From assembly GCA_037446165.1 (NCBI GenBank), contig JBBIJC010000002.1, positions 1-64,000 on the forward strand: 64,000 nt of DNA, in the 5' to 3' direction. The notes under the pieces are model-generated. The model did not search any database. It saw only the letters and a program-made list of their open reading frames with translations, and had not been told where the DNA came from. The first letter of the stretch is position 1; each line of letters begins with the position of its first letter. Source of the stretch: Parasulfuritortus sp037446165 (lineage in GTDB: Bacteria; Pseudomonadota; Gammaproteobacteria; Burkholderiales; Thiobacillaceae). A program made the translations under genes and the position numbers. Of this stretch, positions 47,188 through 57,023 are shown in pieces.

Positions 47188-47985
47188 TCACTTGTCCAGG
47201 GCGGCGCGGACGCCAGCCACAAAATTTTTCACATTTTCCACCAGCGCCTCGGGCGCGGAGTTCTCAATCTCCTGCACGATGCGCGAACCGATCACCACGG
47301 CATCAGACAGATTGGCCACGCGCCGCGCCATGTCGGCATCGCGGATACCGAAGCCGACGCCGATGGGCAGCTGAATATACTTGCGCAGTTCGGGCATCTT
47401 CTGTTCGATGGCCGAGAGGTCGAGATTGCCGGCCCCCGTGACGCCCTTGAGCGAGACGTAATAGACGTAGCCACGCGCCAGCCGGGCGACCTGCTCGATG
47501 CGCGCCTCGGTGGTGGTCGGCGCGAGCAGGAAGATAGGTGAGATGTCGTGGCGTTGCAGGTGTTCGAACGCCTCATGGCTTTCCTCGGGCGGAAAATCGA
47601 CGGTCAGCACGCCGTCTACGCCAACCTCGGCGCAACGCTGCGCGAACACCTCCCAGCCCATGGCTTCGATCGGGTTGCCATAGCCCATCAGCACCACCGG
47701 CGTGGCCGCATCCTGCTTGCGAAATTCCGCCACCATGGCCAGCACACCCTTCAAGGTCATGCCATTCCTGAGCGCGCGTTCGGAGGCACGCTGGATAGTC
47801 GGGCCGTCCGCCATCGGGTCGGAGAACGGCACGCCCAGCTCGATGACATCGGCACCGGCGGACACCAGCGCCTGCATCAGGGGCAGTGTCCTATCCAGCG
47901 CGGGGTCGCCAGCGGTGATGAAGGGAATCAGTGCCTTGCGCTTGGCCAGCTTGAGGCGGTCGAACGTGGCTTGTATGCGGTTCAT
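47188..47985 (-). CDS. trpA: Tryptophan synthase alpha chain
   Basis: 265 aa TIM barrel. Catalytic glutamate and aspartate are in ELGVPFSDPMADGP (about 49-62). It cleaves indole-3-glycerol phosphate and passes indole to TrpB. It overlaps trpB by four bases. The in-frame sequence upstream of 47985 belongs to trpB in another frame. Confidence 0.96.
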   Translation of the reverse strand: MNRIQATFDRLKLAKRKALIPFITAGDPALDRTLPLMQALVSAGADVIELGVPFSDPMADGPTIQRASERALRNGMTLKGVLAMVAEFRKQDAATPVVLMGYGNPIEAMGWEVFAQRCAEVGVDGVLTVDFPPEESHEAFEHLQRHDISPIFLLAPTTTEARIEQVARLARGYVYYVSLKGVTGAGNLDLSAIEQKMPELRKYIQLPIGVGFGIRDADMARRVANLSDAVVIGSRIVQEIENSAPEALVENVKNFVAGVRAALDK

Positions 47986-49181
47986 AGCGTGATGCCCTTG
48001 ATCTGGGCGACGGTGTTCATGTCTTTGTCGCCACGGCCGGACAGGTTGATCAGGAGCACCTTGTCCTTGCTCATGGTCGGCGCGATCTTCATGGCATGGG
48101 CCAGGGCATGGCTCGATTCCAGGGCCGGGATGATGCCTTCGAAGCGGCACAGGGCATCGAACGCCGCCAGCGCCTCCTCGTCGGTGGCGACGACATACTC
48201 GGCGCGGCCCAGGTCCTTGAGCAGGCAGTGTTCGGGGCCGACGCCGGGATAGTCGAGGCCGGCCGAGATGGAATGGGTCTCGATGATCTGGCCGTCCTCG
48301 TCCTGCATCAGGTAAACCTTGTTGCCGTGCAGCACCCCGACCTTGGCCCCGCCGGTCAGCGGCGCCGCATGCCGGCCGCTGGCGATGCCGTGGCCGCCGG
48401 CCTCGACACCGATGATCTGTACGCCGGCTTCCTCGATGTAGGGATGGAATAGACCGATGGCATTGGAGCCGCCGCCGACGCAGGCGATGACGGCATCCGG
48501 CTGGCGCCCGATCATCTCCGGCATCTGTACCTTGGCCTCGTTGCCGATCACGCACTGGAAGTCTCGCACCATCATCGGGTACGGATGCGGCCCGGCTGCG
48601 GTGCCGAAGATGTAGAAGGTGCTCTCGACGTTGGTGACCCAGTCGCGAATGGCCTCGTTGCAGGCGTCCTTGAGGGTGCGCGAGCCGCTTTCTACTGGCA
48701 CCACGGTGGCGCCGAGCAGCTTCATGCGGAACACGTTGGGCGCCTGGCGCTGGATGTCGTCGGCACCCATGTAGACGATGCACTCCATGCCGAAGCGCGC
48801 CGCCACGGTGGCCGTCGCCACGCCGTGCATGCCGGCGCCGGTCTCGGCGATGACCCGCTTCTTGCCCATGCGCTTGGCCAGCAGGGCCTGGCCGATGGCG
48901 TTGTTGATCTTGTGCGCGCCGGTGTGATTCAGATCTTCCCGCTTGAGGTAGATCTGGGCGCCACCGAGGCTCTCGGAGAGGCGCCTGGCGTGATAGATCG
49001 GGCTGGGCCGGCCGACGTAGTGCTTGAGTTCGTAGGCGAACTCGGCCTTGAACTCGGGGTCGTCGCGGAAGCGCTCATATTGCTCGCGCAACTCCTCTAC
49101 CGCCGGGATCAGGGTCTCGGCCATGTAGATACCGCCGTAGGGGCCGAAGTGGCCAGCCTTATCGGGATAAAAGTATGTCAA
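47982..49181 (-). CDS. trpB: Tryptophan synthase beta chain
   Basis: 399 aa using TTG 49181 as start (TTG-ACA-TAC-TTT), supported by GAGG nine bases before it and by the family's N-terminal YFPDxxGHFGPYGG. The PLP lysine is in HTGAHKINNAIGQ, and GGGSNAIGLF is the phosphate-binding loop. It joins indole with serine. It overlaps trpF by 23 bases. Confidence 0.93.
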   Translation of the reverse strand: MTYFYPDKAGHFGPYGGIYMAETLIPAVEELREQYERFRDDPEFKAEFAYELKHYVGRPSPIYHARRLSESLGGAQIYLKREDLNHTGAHKINNAIGQALLAKRMGKKRVIAETGAGMHGVATATVAARFGMECIVYMGADDIQRQAPNVFRMKLLGATVVPVESGSRTLKDACNEAIRDWVTNVESTFYIFGTAAGPHPYPMMVRDFQCVIGNEAKVQMPEMIGRQPDAVIACVGGGSNAIGLFHPYIEEAGVQIIGVEAGGHGIASGRHAAPLTGGAKVGVLHGNKVYLMQDEDGQIIETHSISAGLDYPGVGPEHCLLKDLGRAEYVVATDEEALAAFDALCRFEGIIPALESSHALAHAMKIAPTMSKDKVLLINLSGRGDKDMNTVAQIKGITL

Positions 49182-49794
49182 CGTTCTCAACCTCTTTGAT
49201 GAATGCCGCGACCTTCGCCGCATCCTTGATGCCTTTTGCGGCCTCGACACCACTCGACACATCCACGGCCCAAGGCTGTACCCGGTGCACGGCCTCGGCC
49301 ACATTACCGGGTTCCAGCCCGCCCGCCAGGATCACCGGCAAGGACAGACCGGCAGGAATCAGCGACCAGTCGAAGCGGTGGCCGGTGCCGCCATGGGCAT
49401 CCGGCGTGTAGGCATCGAGCAGGAGGCCCTGCGCACCGACGAAATCAGATGCATATTGTAACAAATCCAGGCCCGGCCTGACCTGCACTGCCTTCAGATA
49501 GCGGCGACCGAACGATTGACAAAAAACCGGCGTTTCCTCGCCGTGAAACTGGAGCAGATCGGGATTTACCGACTCGATGACGTGTTCCACCTCGGCCGCA
49601 GTTGGGTTGACGAACAGGGCGACAGTGCTGACAAAGGGTGGCAGGACGCAGGCGATCCTGCCCGCCTGCTCCAGACTTACCCGGCGCGGACTTTTATCGG
49701 CGAAGACCAGGCCGATGGCGTCCGCGCCATGGCCGGCGGCGTCAATGCCGTCCTGCTCGCGGGTGATGCCGCAAATCTTGATGCGCGTTCTCAT
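49159..49794 (-). CDS. trpF: Phosphoribosylanthranilate isomerase
   Basis: 211 aa TIM barrel from ATG 49794. Catalytic C8 in KICGIT and the aspartate in VDVSSGVE (about 187-194) are present. Third step of tryptophan synthesis. It overlaps truA upstream by four bases and trpB downstream by 23 bases. The genes trpE, trpG, trpD and trpC are not in the window. Confidence 0.95.
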   Translation of the reverse strand: MRTRIKICGITREQDGIDAAGHGADAIGLVFADKSPRRVSLEQAGRIACVLPPFVSTVALFVNPTAAEVEHVIESVNPDLLQFHGEETPVFCQSFGRRYLKAVQVRPGLDLLQYASDFVGAQGLLLDAYTPDAHGGTGHRFDWSLIPAGLSLPVILAGGLEPGNVAEAVHRVQPWAVDVSSGVEAAKGIKDAAKVAAFIKEVENVDILLSR

Positions 49795-50576
49795 AGGATG
49801 GGCAGTGCTCTGTTGTCGAAGGCTGGCAAATTCCACTCCGCATCGTACCGCACGTCGACCAGATACAAGCCATCCGGTGCGAAGGTGGCCGCGCCTCGGG
49901 TCCGGTCGCATGAAGCCAGCACCTCGCCGATCCAGGCCGCCGGCCGCCGGCCGAGCCCGACCCAGACCAGGGCGCCCACCATGTTGCGCACCTGATGGTG
50001 CAGGAAGGCATTGCCGCGGAAATCGAATGTGACATAGTGACCGTGCCGCTCGACATGAACCTGCCTCAATTCCCTGACCGGCGATTTCGCCTGGCACTGC
50101 GCCGCCCGGAACGCGGAAAAATCGTGCTTGCCTTGCAGCGCTCCGGCTGCTTCAACCATGGCCGAGACATCGAGCTCGGCGTGCATCCAGCCAACCCGTC
50201 CGGCCATGAGTGCCGGTCGCACAGGGTGATTGAACAGCACATAACGGTAGGCCCGTTCACGCGCCCCAAACCGGGCATGGAACTCATCGCCGGTTTGTTG
50301 AGCCCAGAGGGCGGCAACACCATCCGGCAACAGGCTGTTGACGCCCCGGACCCAGGCCGACTCAGGGCGGGCATGACTGCTGTCGAAATGGACAATCTGG
50401 GCCGTAGCATGCACCCCGGCATCGGTACGCCCGGCCACTATGGTCGCGATGGGCGCACCATGAACCTGCGACAACGCCAATTCCAGATGATCCTGCACGG
50501 TGTTGCCGCCCGGTTGAGTCTGCCAGCCTTGAAAGGCTCGACCGTCATATTCCAGACCGAGGACTATGCGCGCCAT
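49791..50576 (-). CDS. truA: tRNA pseudouridine synthase A
   Basis: 261 aa. The catalytic aspartate D52 is in AGRTDAGVHA, and RYRYVLFN and FLHHQVRNMVG motifs follow. It makes pseudouridine at positions 38-40 of tRNAs. It starts 13 bases inside the end of the preceding membrane protein gene. Confidence 0.95.
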   Translation of the reverse strand: MARIVLGLEYDGRAFQGWQTQPGGNTVQDHLELALSQVHGAPIATIVAGRTDAGVHATAQIVHFDSSHARPESAWVRGVNSLLPDGVAALWAQQTGDEFHARFGARERAYRYVLFNHPVRPALMAGRVGWMHAELDVSAMVEAAGALQGKHDFSAFRAAQCQAKSPVRELRQVHVERHGHYVTFDFRGNAFLHHQVRNMVGALVWVGLGRRPAAWIGEVLASCDRTRGAATFAPDGLYLVDVRYDAEWNLPAFDNRALPIL

Positions 50577-51166
50577 GCCCCGACCAGCAGCAGCAGTGAA
50601 ACAATCAAAAGAGCAGTGTCCGAAATCCGCCAGACGGCTGGCCGAATCTCGAAATGCGTGTGACCTGATACCGGTTCATGAAGGCTGGCCAGCGCCTCGC
50701 GCAGGCCGCGCCGCCGGCCCAGGTTGCCCTCCATGGCCTGAAGCGTGAGCCCGAGCCGGACCGTGGTCCGTTCGACCGGAAAGCCCAGCCCCCTGGCCAG
50801 CGAGAACAGCCCGTGCAACCCGCCCATCAGCCGCTCCTCACCCATGGAAATAACCAAACCGTCGAGCAACCACAAGAGCAGCAAGAGGCGAAGCATCTGG
50901 ATTGCCCCCAACCGGATGCCTGGCAGAGAAGGCGAGTATTCGGCCAGCAGTGGAATCCCCACCGGACCGGGCAGGCTATAGGCATAGCCAATGCCCAGCA
51001 GCAGGAACAGCCAGCGTGCCCTCCAGACCAGGCGCCGAGCGCCAGCCAGGTGTCGATGGAACACTAACAAGGTCAACGCAGCAAGAATCGCCAGGCCCAA
51101 AAAACTCAGCCCCGGCATGGCCAGGGCTGCAAAAATGTACAGCGCAATTCTTAACGACGGATGCAA
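50564..51166 (-). CDS. Membrane protein resembling ECF transporter T-component
   Basis: 200 aa from TTG 51166, the codon immediately after the fimV stop; ATG 51118 is an alternative but would remove half of the first helix. Four or more hydrophobic segments, and a long amphipathic stretch (SMGEERLMGGLHGLFSLARG, about 107-126) like the coupling helices of CbiQ/EcfT proteins. No A- or S-component gene is adjacent. It lies between fimV and truA, and overlaps truA by 13 bases. Family assignment is tentative. Confidence 0.6.
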   Translation of the reverse strand: MHPSLRIALYIFAALAMPGLSFLGLAILAALTLLVFHRHLAGARRLVWRARWLFLLLGIGYAYSLPGPVGIPLLAEYSPSLPGIRLGAIQMLRLLLLLWLLDGLVISMGEERLMGGLHGLFSLARGLGFPVERTTVRLGLTLQAMEGNLGRRRGLREALASLHEPVSGHTHFEIRPAVWRISDTALLIVSLLLLVGAWRA

Positions 51167-53806
51167 TTACCCAATCTCAGCCATCAGTTCGTTGGCCTTA
51201 TCCTTCTGTTTGGCATCGCCCTCGTTCAGCACCTCACTCAGTATCTCGCGGGCGCCTTCCTTGTCGCCCATTTCGAGATAGGCCTTGGCCAAGTCCAGCT
51301 TGGTATTGACCTCCTCAAGCAGGTCAGGATCGATAACCGGCATTTCCATTTCCGCCGCCACCGCTGCCGTAGCAGGTACTACAGGCACTTCGGGCGTATC
51401 GTTCAAGTCCAGATCGATTCCGGAGAAATCCAGACCGGGCAGGGTCACAGGCCCATCCTGGCCAGCCGGTGCATGGCTGGGTTCCAGGTCCAGAGCCTCT
51501 GGAGCCAGGGGCGCATTCCAGGTCGTATTCAGAGACTCCGCTGACAGATCCAGATCGCCAAGTTCTTCTAACGATTCAGGTGCATGGAGCTCTTCCGGCA
51601 ACTCGGCAGGCGCCGCAATATTGATCTCCTCCAAGCCGGCAAGGTCGGGCTCGCTGACGCTGCCGAACGAAGGAAACTCCTTGGCGGTCGGCTCCACTTC
51701 ACTGGCCGATTGGAAAGAAGGCAGTTCGGCAGCCGTATCGGCGTGGAAATCCAGAGCACCATGGGATGTTGCCGCTTCGTACGGTTCTGTTGCCGAAGCG
51801 GGTTCGGTCTGCGGCAAGAAATCAAGGTCATGCGTATCCGGCTCCGAAACCCCTGGTACCGGCTCAGCCACGGGTTCCTGATGTGCATCGAATTTGGCCA
51901 ATTCCTCGATCGCGCCTAGCGCACCTACCGAGGCAGCAGCTGCAGCGGCCCCATGCAGGGCGGTCGAGGTCTTGCTTTCCGCGTGTGGCAATTCCGGCGC
52001 CTCGCCATATGCGCGGTACAGCGGATTGACAGGATCGAGTTCGCGCCCCATTTCTGCGGCACGTTGCCACAGGGCATTGGTTGGGTCACCCATGCTGGCG
52101 TAGAGTTCGCTCGCCTGGGTTTCAAAGTTCGCCTTATCCTGCCGAGCCGAATAGATCTCAAGCAGTTTGAGGGCAATCTCATGACGCTGAGGCTCTTTGA
52201 TCAGGGCCTCTTTCAGGATTTCTTCCGCTTGGGCATCCCGACCATAGGCCATATAGACTTCCGCCTCGGCAATCGGGTCCACTTCATGGGTATCGATGGA
52301 ACCCAGGCCCAGGCGGCTGAAATCGGTGGTTGAACCGGATGGGGAGACGACACTGCGATCGGACTTGGCGTCAGGGGTGGTGGTCTTGAAGATCGATGTC
52401 TTGAATTGATCACCGCCCGTCATGATGCTTTGTTCGAAGTTGGACAGCCCCTTGCGTCGGCGGCTGCCTACCATGAACACCCATAACAAACCGGCCAATA
52501 CCGCAGCGGCCAGGATACCAACCACATAAAGCGGGTTGGCCAGCAAGGAACTGAAGAACCCAGACTCTTCCTGCATCGGTGGTGGCGGCACAACTGCCTT
52601 GACTGCCGGCTTGACCTCGGGCTTGGCCGCTTCAGGAGCAGGTGCAGCGGGTTCGCCAGCCTCCGGTTCAGCCTTCTGGCCGCCCTGCTTGGCCTTTAGA
52701 TCGGCCAAACGCTGCAGATCCTGCACGGTCTTTTGCAGTTGCCCGATCCGGCTTTGCGCCTCCTGCAACTGATGGTCTTTGGCTGCGACTTCGTCTTCCA
52801 GGTCATGAACTCGCTTGCTTGCATCGGCGGACGACTTGACCGGCTGCCCCTTGGAAAGTTTGAGGACATCCTTGGACTGAGCTGCAGAAGCCGGCTTTTC
52901 CTGAGGCTGCGCCTGAACGATCTTGCCCGATTCGGCGGATTTTTCTTTGGTTGGCGTCGCTTCGGAAGCCCCTGCCTGGTTGGCAAGGCGATTCTGGATT
53001 TCATGCCAGGCAGCGGATTGTTCCTGAATCAATTGCCTGGCCTGGTGCGGGCTGTACATGCGCATGACCGCATCGCGATCCGGCACCGACAATACCTGCC
53101 CCTTGCGGAGCAGATTCATGTTGTTTTTTGCAAACGCGCCCTGATTGGCGTGGTAAAGGCTGGCCATCATCATGTCGATGGAGACATCGGCCGGAACGAC
53201 CTTGCCGGCAATGCTGCGCAGGGTCTCGCCCGATTTCACCGGACCATAGGTCTGACCGCCCTGCCCCGCGTTTTTGGGAGCCGTTTTGTCTGCAGTGGAT
53301 CCTTTAGCCTCTTTTGCCGGACTGACCGCCGTTGACTGAGCCTGGTTTGTAGCTCCGCTAACCGTGGCCGCGACCGGGGGCAACGCGGCCTGATCGGCAG
53401 CCTTCTGATCGGTGGACGGGTCGAGCAACACGGTATATTCGCGGAGAATGCGGCCGGAACTCCAGTTCAGCTCAACCAGCAGGTCGACGAAGGGTTCGGC
53501 AACCGGTGCCGTTGAGGTGATGCGCACTACCGGCTGGCCATTGGCGCGTTTTTCGACGCTGAAATGGAGATCCGGAAGAATGGATGATCGGTCTATGCGC
53601 GCCTGGCGATAAGCATCTGCGCCGGCCAGTTTGGCATCTACGGTGCTCAACTCCTCCGGCGGGACCGACAGCAACTCGATTTCTGCCCGCAACGGTTGCC
53701 CCAATACGGAAGACACCGACATCTTGCCCAAGCCTGCGGCCAGCACATCGCCGGAAACCAGCAACATAAAAGCCAGTAAGCTGCTGATCTTAAAAACTCT
53801 TTTCAT
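51167..53806 (-). CDS. fimV: FimV-like pilus/polarity protein
   Basis: 879 aa from ATG 53806 (AGGGGAAT upstream). Signal peptide (about 1-24), the FimV N-terminal domain beginning GLGKMSVSSVLGQPLRAEIEL, a LysM-like peptidoglycan-binding motif (about 185-245), a coiled coil (about 325-370), one membrane helix (about 420-442), then a long acidic cytosolic region. TPR-like segments lie at about 520-590 and the conserved FimV C-terminal domain (EVNTKLDLAKAYLEMGDKEGA) at the end. It supports type IV pilus assembly and polar localisation in relatives. Confidence 0.92.
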   Translation of the reverse strand: MKRVFKISSLLAFMLLVSGDVLAAGLGKMSVSSVLGQPLRAEIELLSVPPEELSTVDAKLAGADAYRQARIDRSSILPDLHFSVEKRANGQPVVRITSTAPVAEPFVDLLVELNWSSGRILREYTVLLDPSTDQKAADQAALPPVAATVSGATNQAQSTAVSPAKEAKGSTADKTAPKNAGQGGQTYGPVKSGETLRSIAGKVVPADVSIDMMMASLYHANQGAFAKNNMNLLRKGQVLSVPDRDAVMRMYSPHQARQLIQEQSAAWHEIQNRLANQAGASEATPTKEKSAESGKIVQAQPQEKPASAAQSKDVLKLSKGQPVKSSADASKRVHDLEDEVAAKDHQLQEAQSRIGQLQKTVQDLQRLADLKAKQGGQKAEPEAGEPAAPAPEAAKPEVKPAVKAVVPPPPMQEESGFFSSLLANPLYVVGILAAAVLAGLLWVFMVGSRRRKGLSNFEQSIMTGGDQFKTSIFKTTTPDAKSDRSVVSPSGSTTDFSRLGLGSIDTHEVDPIAEAEVYMAYGRDAQAEEILKEALIKEPQRHEIALKLLEIYSARQDKANFETQASELYASMGDPTNALWQRAAEMGRELDPVNPLYRAYGEAPELPHAESKTSTALHGAAAAAASVGALGAIEELAKFDAHQEPVAEPVPGVSEPDTHDLDFLPQTEPASATEPYEAATSHGALDFHADTAAELPSFQSASEVEPTAKEFPSFGSVSEPDLAGLEEINIAAPAELPEELHAPESLEELGDLDLSAESLNTTWNAPLAPEALDLEPSHAPAGQDGPVTLPGLDFSGIDLDLNDTPEVPVVPATAAVAAEMEMPVIDPDLLEEVNTKLDLAKAYLEMGDKEGAREILSEVLNEGDAKQKDKANELMAEIG

Positions 53807-54000
53807 CACTATTCCCCTATCCTGTCGCTTCGCACCGGTAGCGTACTGCATCTTGAGATTCCCAATAATCATCAAAGAGTTAGGCAATCTTTCTGAAGCC
53901 AAGTTTACGTTAGCATCGAACTCGCCTAATTTTCAATAAAATTTTCCAGACGATCACCTTTAAAGCAGAATTCAAAGCCGAATTGTTGTTCGCGCACCGA
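53807..54000. other. Intergenic region between asd and fimV
   Basis: 194 bases, AT-richer than the flanking genes. It should carry the fimV promoter. No clear hairpin terminator for asd and no confident promoter boxes were found. Confidence 0.4.
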
Positions 54001-55113
54001 TCAAGCCTGCAGCAGGATGCGCAGCATGCGGCGCAGCGGCTCGGCCGCACCCCACAGCAGCTGGTCGCCGACAGTGAAAGCGGACAGGTAGTCCTTGCCC
54101 ATGTTGAGCTTGCGCATTCGGCCGACCGGGACGGTCAGCGTACCTGTGACGGCGGCGGGAGTGAGCTGTTCCATGGTGATCTGGCGGTCGTTCGGAACCA
54201 CCTTCACCCACTGATTGTGCTCGGCGATGATGCCGTGGATCTCGTCCAGCGGCACATCCCTGGTCATCTTGATGGTCAGCGCCTGCGAGTGGCAGCGCAT
54301 GGCGCCAACGCGCACGCAAAGACCGTCGATGGGGATTTGATTATCTGAACGGCCGAGGATCTTGTTGGCTTCGACCTGGGCCTTCCATTCTTCCTTGGAC
54401 TGGCCGGACTCGAGCTGGACGTCGATCCAGGGAATCAGGGAGGCGGCCAGGGGCACCGGCCAGGCATCGACCGGATAGCGGTCGGAGCGGATGAAGTCGG
54501 TCACCTTGCGGTCGATTTCGAGAATCGCGGAGGCCGGATCGTCGAGCAGCGACTTCACTTCGGCGTTCACCGCGCCCATCTGCTGGATCAGTTCGCGCAT
54601 GTTGCGGGCGCCGGCGCCGGAGGCGGCCTGGTAGGTCTGCGGCGCGATCCACTCGATCAGGCCTTTATCGAACAGGCCGCCGATGGCCATCAGCATCAGG
54701 GAAACGGTGCAGTTGCCGCCGACGTAGGTCTTCACGCCCTTGGCGATGCCGTCCTGGATCACGTTCTTGTTGACCGGGTCGAGGATGATGATGGCGTCGT
54801 CCTTCATGCGCAGGGTCGAGGCGGCGTCGATCCAGTAGCCCTTCCAGCCGGCGGCCATCAGCTTCGGGTACACCTCCTTGGTGTAGTCGCCGCCCTGGCA
54901 GGTGATGATGACGTCCATCGCCTTCAGTTCGTCGACGTTCATGGCGTCCTTCAGCGGGGGCACGTCCTTGCCGATGTCCGGGCCCTTGCCGCCGGGGTTG
55001 GAGGTGGTGAAGAACACGGGATCGATGTGGTCGAAATCCTTTTCGTCCCGCATCCGGCCCATCAGGACCGAACCCACCATGCCGCGCCAACCGATCAGAC
55101 CTACTTTTTTCAT
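54001..55113 (-). CDS. asd: Aspartate-semialdehyde dehydrogenase
   Basis: 370 aa, the proteobacterial form. NADP loop GLIGWRGMVGSVL (about 5-17), catalytic C135 in GGNCTVSLML, and a histidine in the C-terminal VGAMRCHSQALTIK region. It makes the branch point for lysine/diaminopimelate, threonine and methionine. It follows leuB by 26 bases. Confidence 0.96.
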   Translation of the reverse strand: MKKVGLIGWRGMVGSVLMGRMRDEKDFDHIDPVFFTTSNPGGKGPDIGKDVPPLKDAMNVDELKAMDVIITCQGGDYTKEVYPKLMAAGWKGYWIDAASTLRMKDDAIIILDPVNKNVIQDGIAKGVKTYVGGNCTVSLMLMAIGGLFDKGLIEWIAPQTYQAASGAGARNMRELIQQMGAVNAEVKSLLDDPASAILEIDRKVTDFIRSDRYPVDAWPVPLAASLIPWIDVQLESGQSKEEWKAQVEANKILGRSDNQIPIDGLCVRVGAMRCHSQALTIKMTRDVPLDEIHGIIAEHNQWVKVVPNDRQITMEQLTPAAVTGTLTVPVGRMRKLNMGKDYLSAFTVGDQLLWGAAEPLRRMLRILLQA

Positions 55114-55139
55114 TTCATCAACCTCAGGAAATCAATTCG

Positions 55140-56204
<1,065 letters not shown>

Positions 56205-56223
56205 TGTGTATCTTTCTCGTGTT

Positions 56224-56862
56224 TCAGTTGAATAACCAGGGCGTGACCGACTTGCGCTGCGCCTCGTAGGCCTTGATCCGGTCGGTGTACTGCAGGGTCA
56301 GGCCGATGTCGTCCAGGCCGTTGAGCAGGCGGTGCTTGCGCTCGCCGTCAACCTCGAAAGCGAACACCTCGCCCGAGGGCGTGGTCACGGTCTGGACCGC
56401 GAGGTCCACGGTCAGGCGGTAGCCCTCGGCGGCGTCAGTTTCACGGAACAGCTTCTCGACCACCGCGGCCGGCAAGACGATGGGCAGCAGGCCATTCTTG
56501 AAGCAGTTGTTGTAGAAAATGTCGGCAAACGAGGGGGCGATGATGGCGCGGAAACCGTAGTCCTCCAGGGCCCAGGGCGCGTGCTCGCGGGACGAGCCGC
56601 AGCCGAAGTTCTCGCGTGCCAGCAGCACCGAGGCGCCCTGGTAGCGAGCCTGGTTGAGCACGAAGTCGGGATTCAGCGGCCGCTTGCTGTTGTCCATGCC
56701 CGGCTCGCCGTGATCCAGGTAGCGCCATTCGTCGAAGGCATTCGGGCCGAAGCCGGTGCGCTTGATCGACTTCAGGAACTGCTTCGGGATGATGGCATCG
56801 GTATCGACGTTGGCGCGATCCATCGGCGCCACCAGGCCGTCGAGTCGGGTAAATGGATTCAT
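56224..56862 (-). CDS. leuD: Isopropylmalate isomerase small subunit
   Basis: 212 aa swivel domain. DTDAIIPKQFLKSIKRTGFG (about 21-40) and NFGCGSSREHAPWAL (about 85-99) are diagnostic. With LeuC it isomerises 2- to 3-isopropylmalate. The start overlaps the stop of the entericidin gene by one base (TAATG). Confidence 0.97.
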   Translation of the reverse strand: MNPFTRLDGLVAPMDRANVDTDAIIPKQFLKSIKRTGFGPNAFDEWRYLDHGEPGMDNSKRPLNPDFVLNQARYQGASVLLARENFGCGSSREHAPWALEDYGFRAIIAPSFADIFYNNCFKNGLLPIVLPAAVVEKLFRETDAAEGYRLTVDLAVQTVTTPSGEVFAFEVDGERKHRLLNGLDDIGLTLQYTDRIKAYEAQRKSVTPWLFN

Positions 56863-57023
56863 TACTTGCTGCCCGCGCGCTCGATTGCCTGGCCGGCGCC
56901 CTTGATGTCCTTGCCCACGCCTTCGACTGTGTTGCAGCCGTACATGCTGAATACCACTCCGACCGCAACCGCGATCAGCGCCAGTTTCACCACACCCAAA
57001 ATGATCATGTTCCTAGGAGTCAT
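56862..57023 (-). CDS. Entericidin-like small lipoprotein
   Basis: 53 aa from ATG 57023, whose ATGA overlaps the leuC stop; GAGGTGATGCT provides the RBS. A second ATG lies at 57008. A hydrophobic signal (about 6-26) leads to a lipobox-like MYGC with C30, then the entericidin tail NTVEGVGKDIKGAGQAIERAG. Members are small membrane-anchored lipoproteins, in enterobacteria linked to a toxin/antidote pair in stationary phase. A single entericidin gene between leuC and leuD is common in betaproteobacteria; its function there is unknown. Confidence 0.88.
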   Translation of the reverse strand: MTPRNMIILGVVKLALIAVAVGVVFSMYGCNTVEGVGKDIKGAGQAIERAGSK

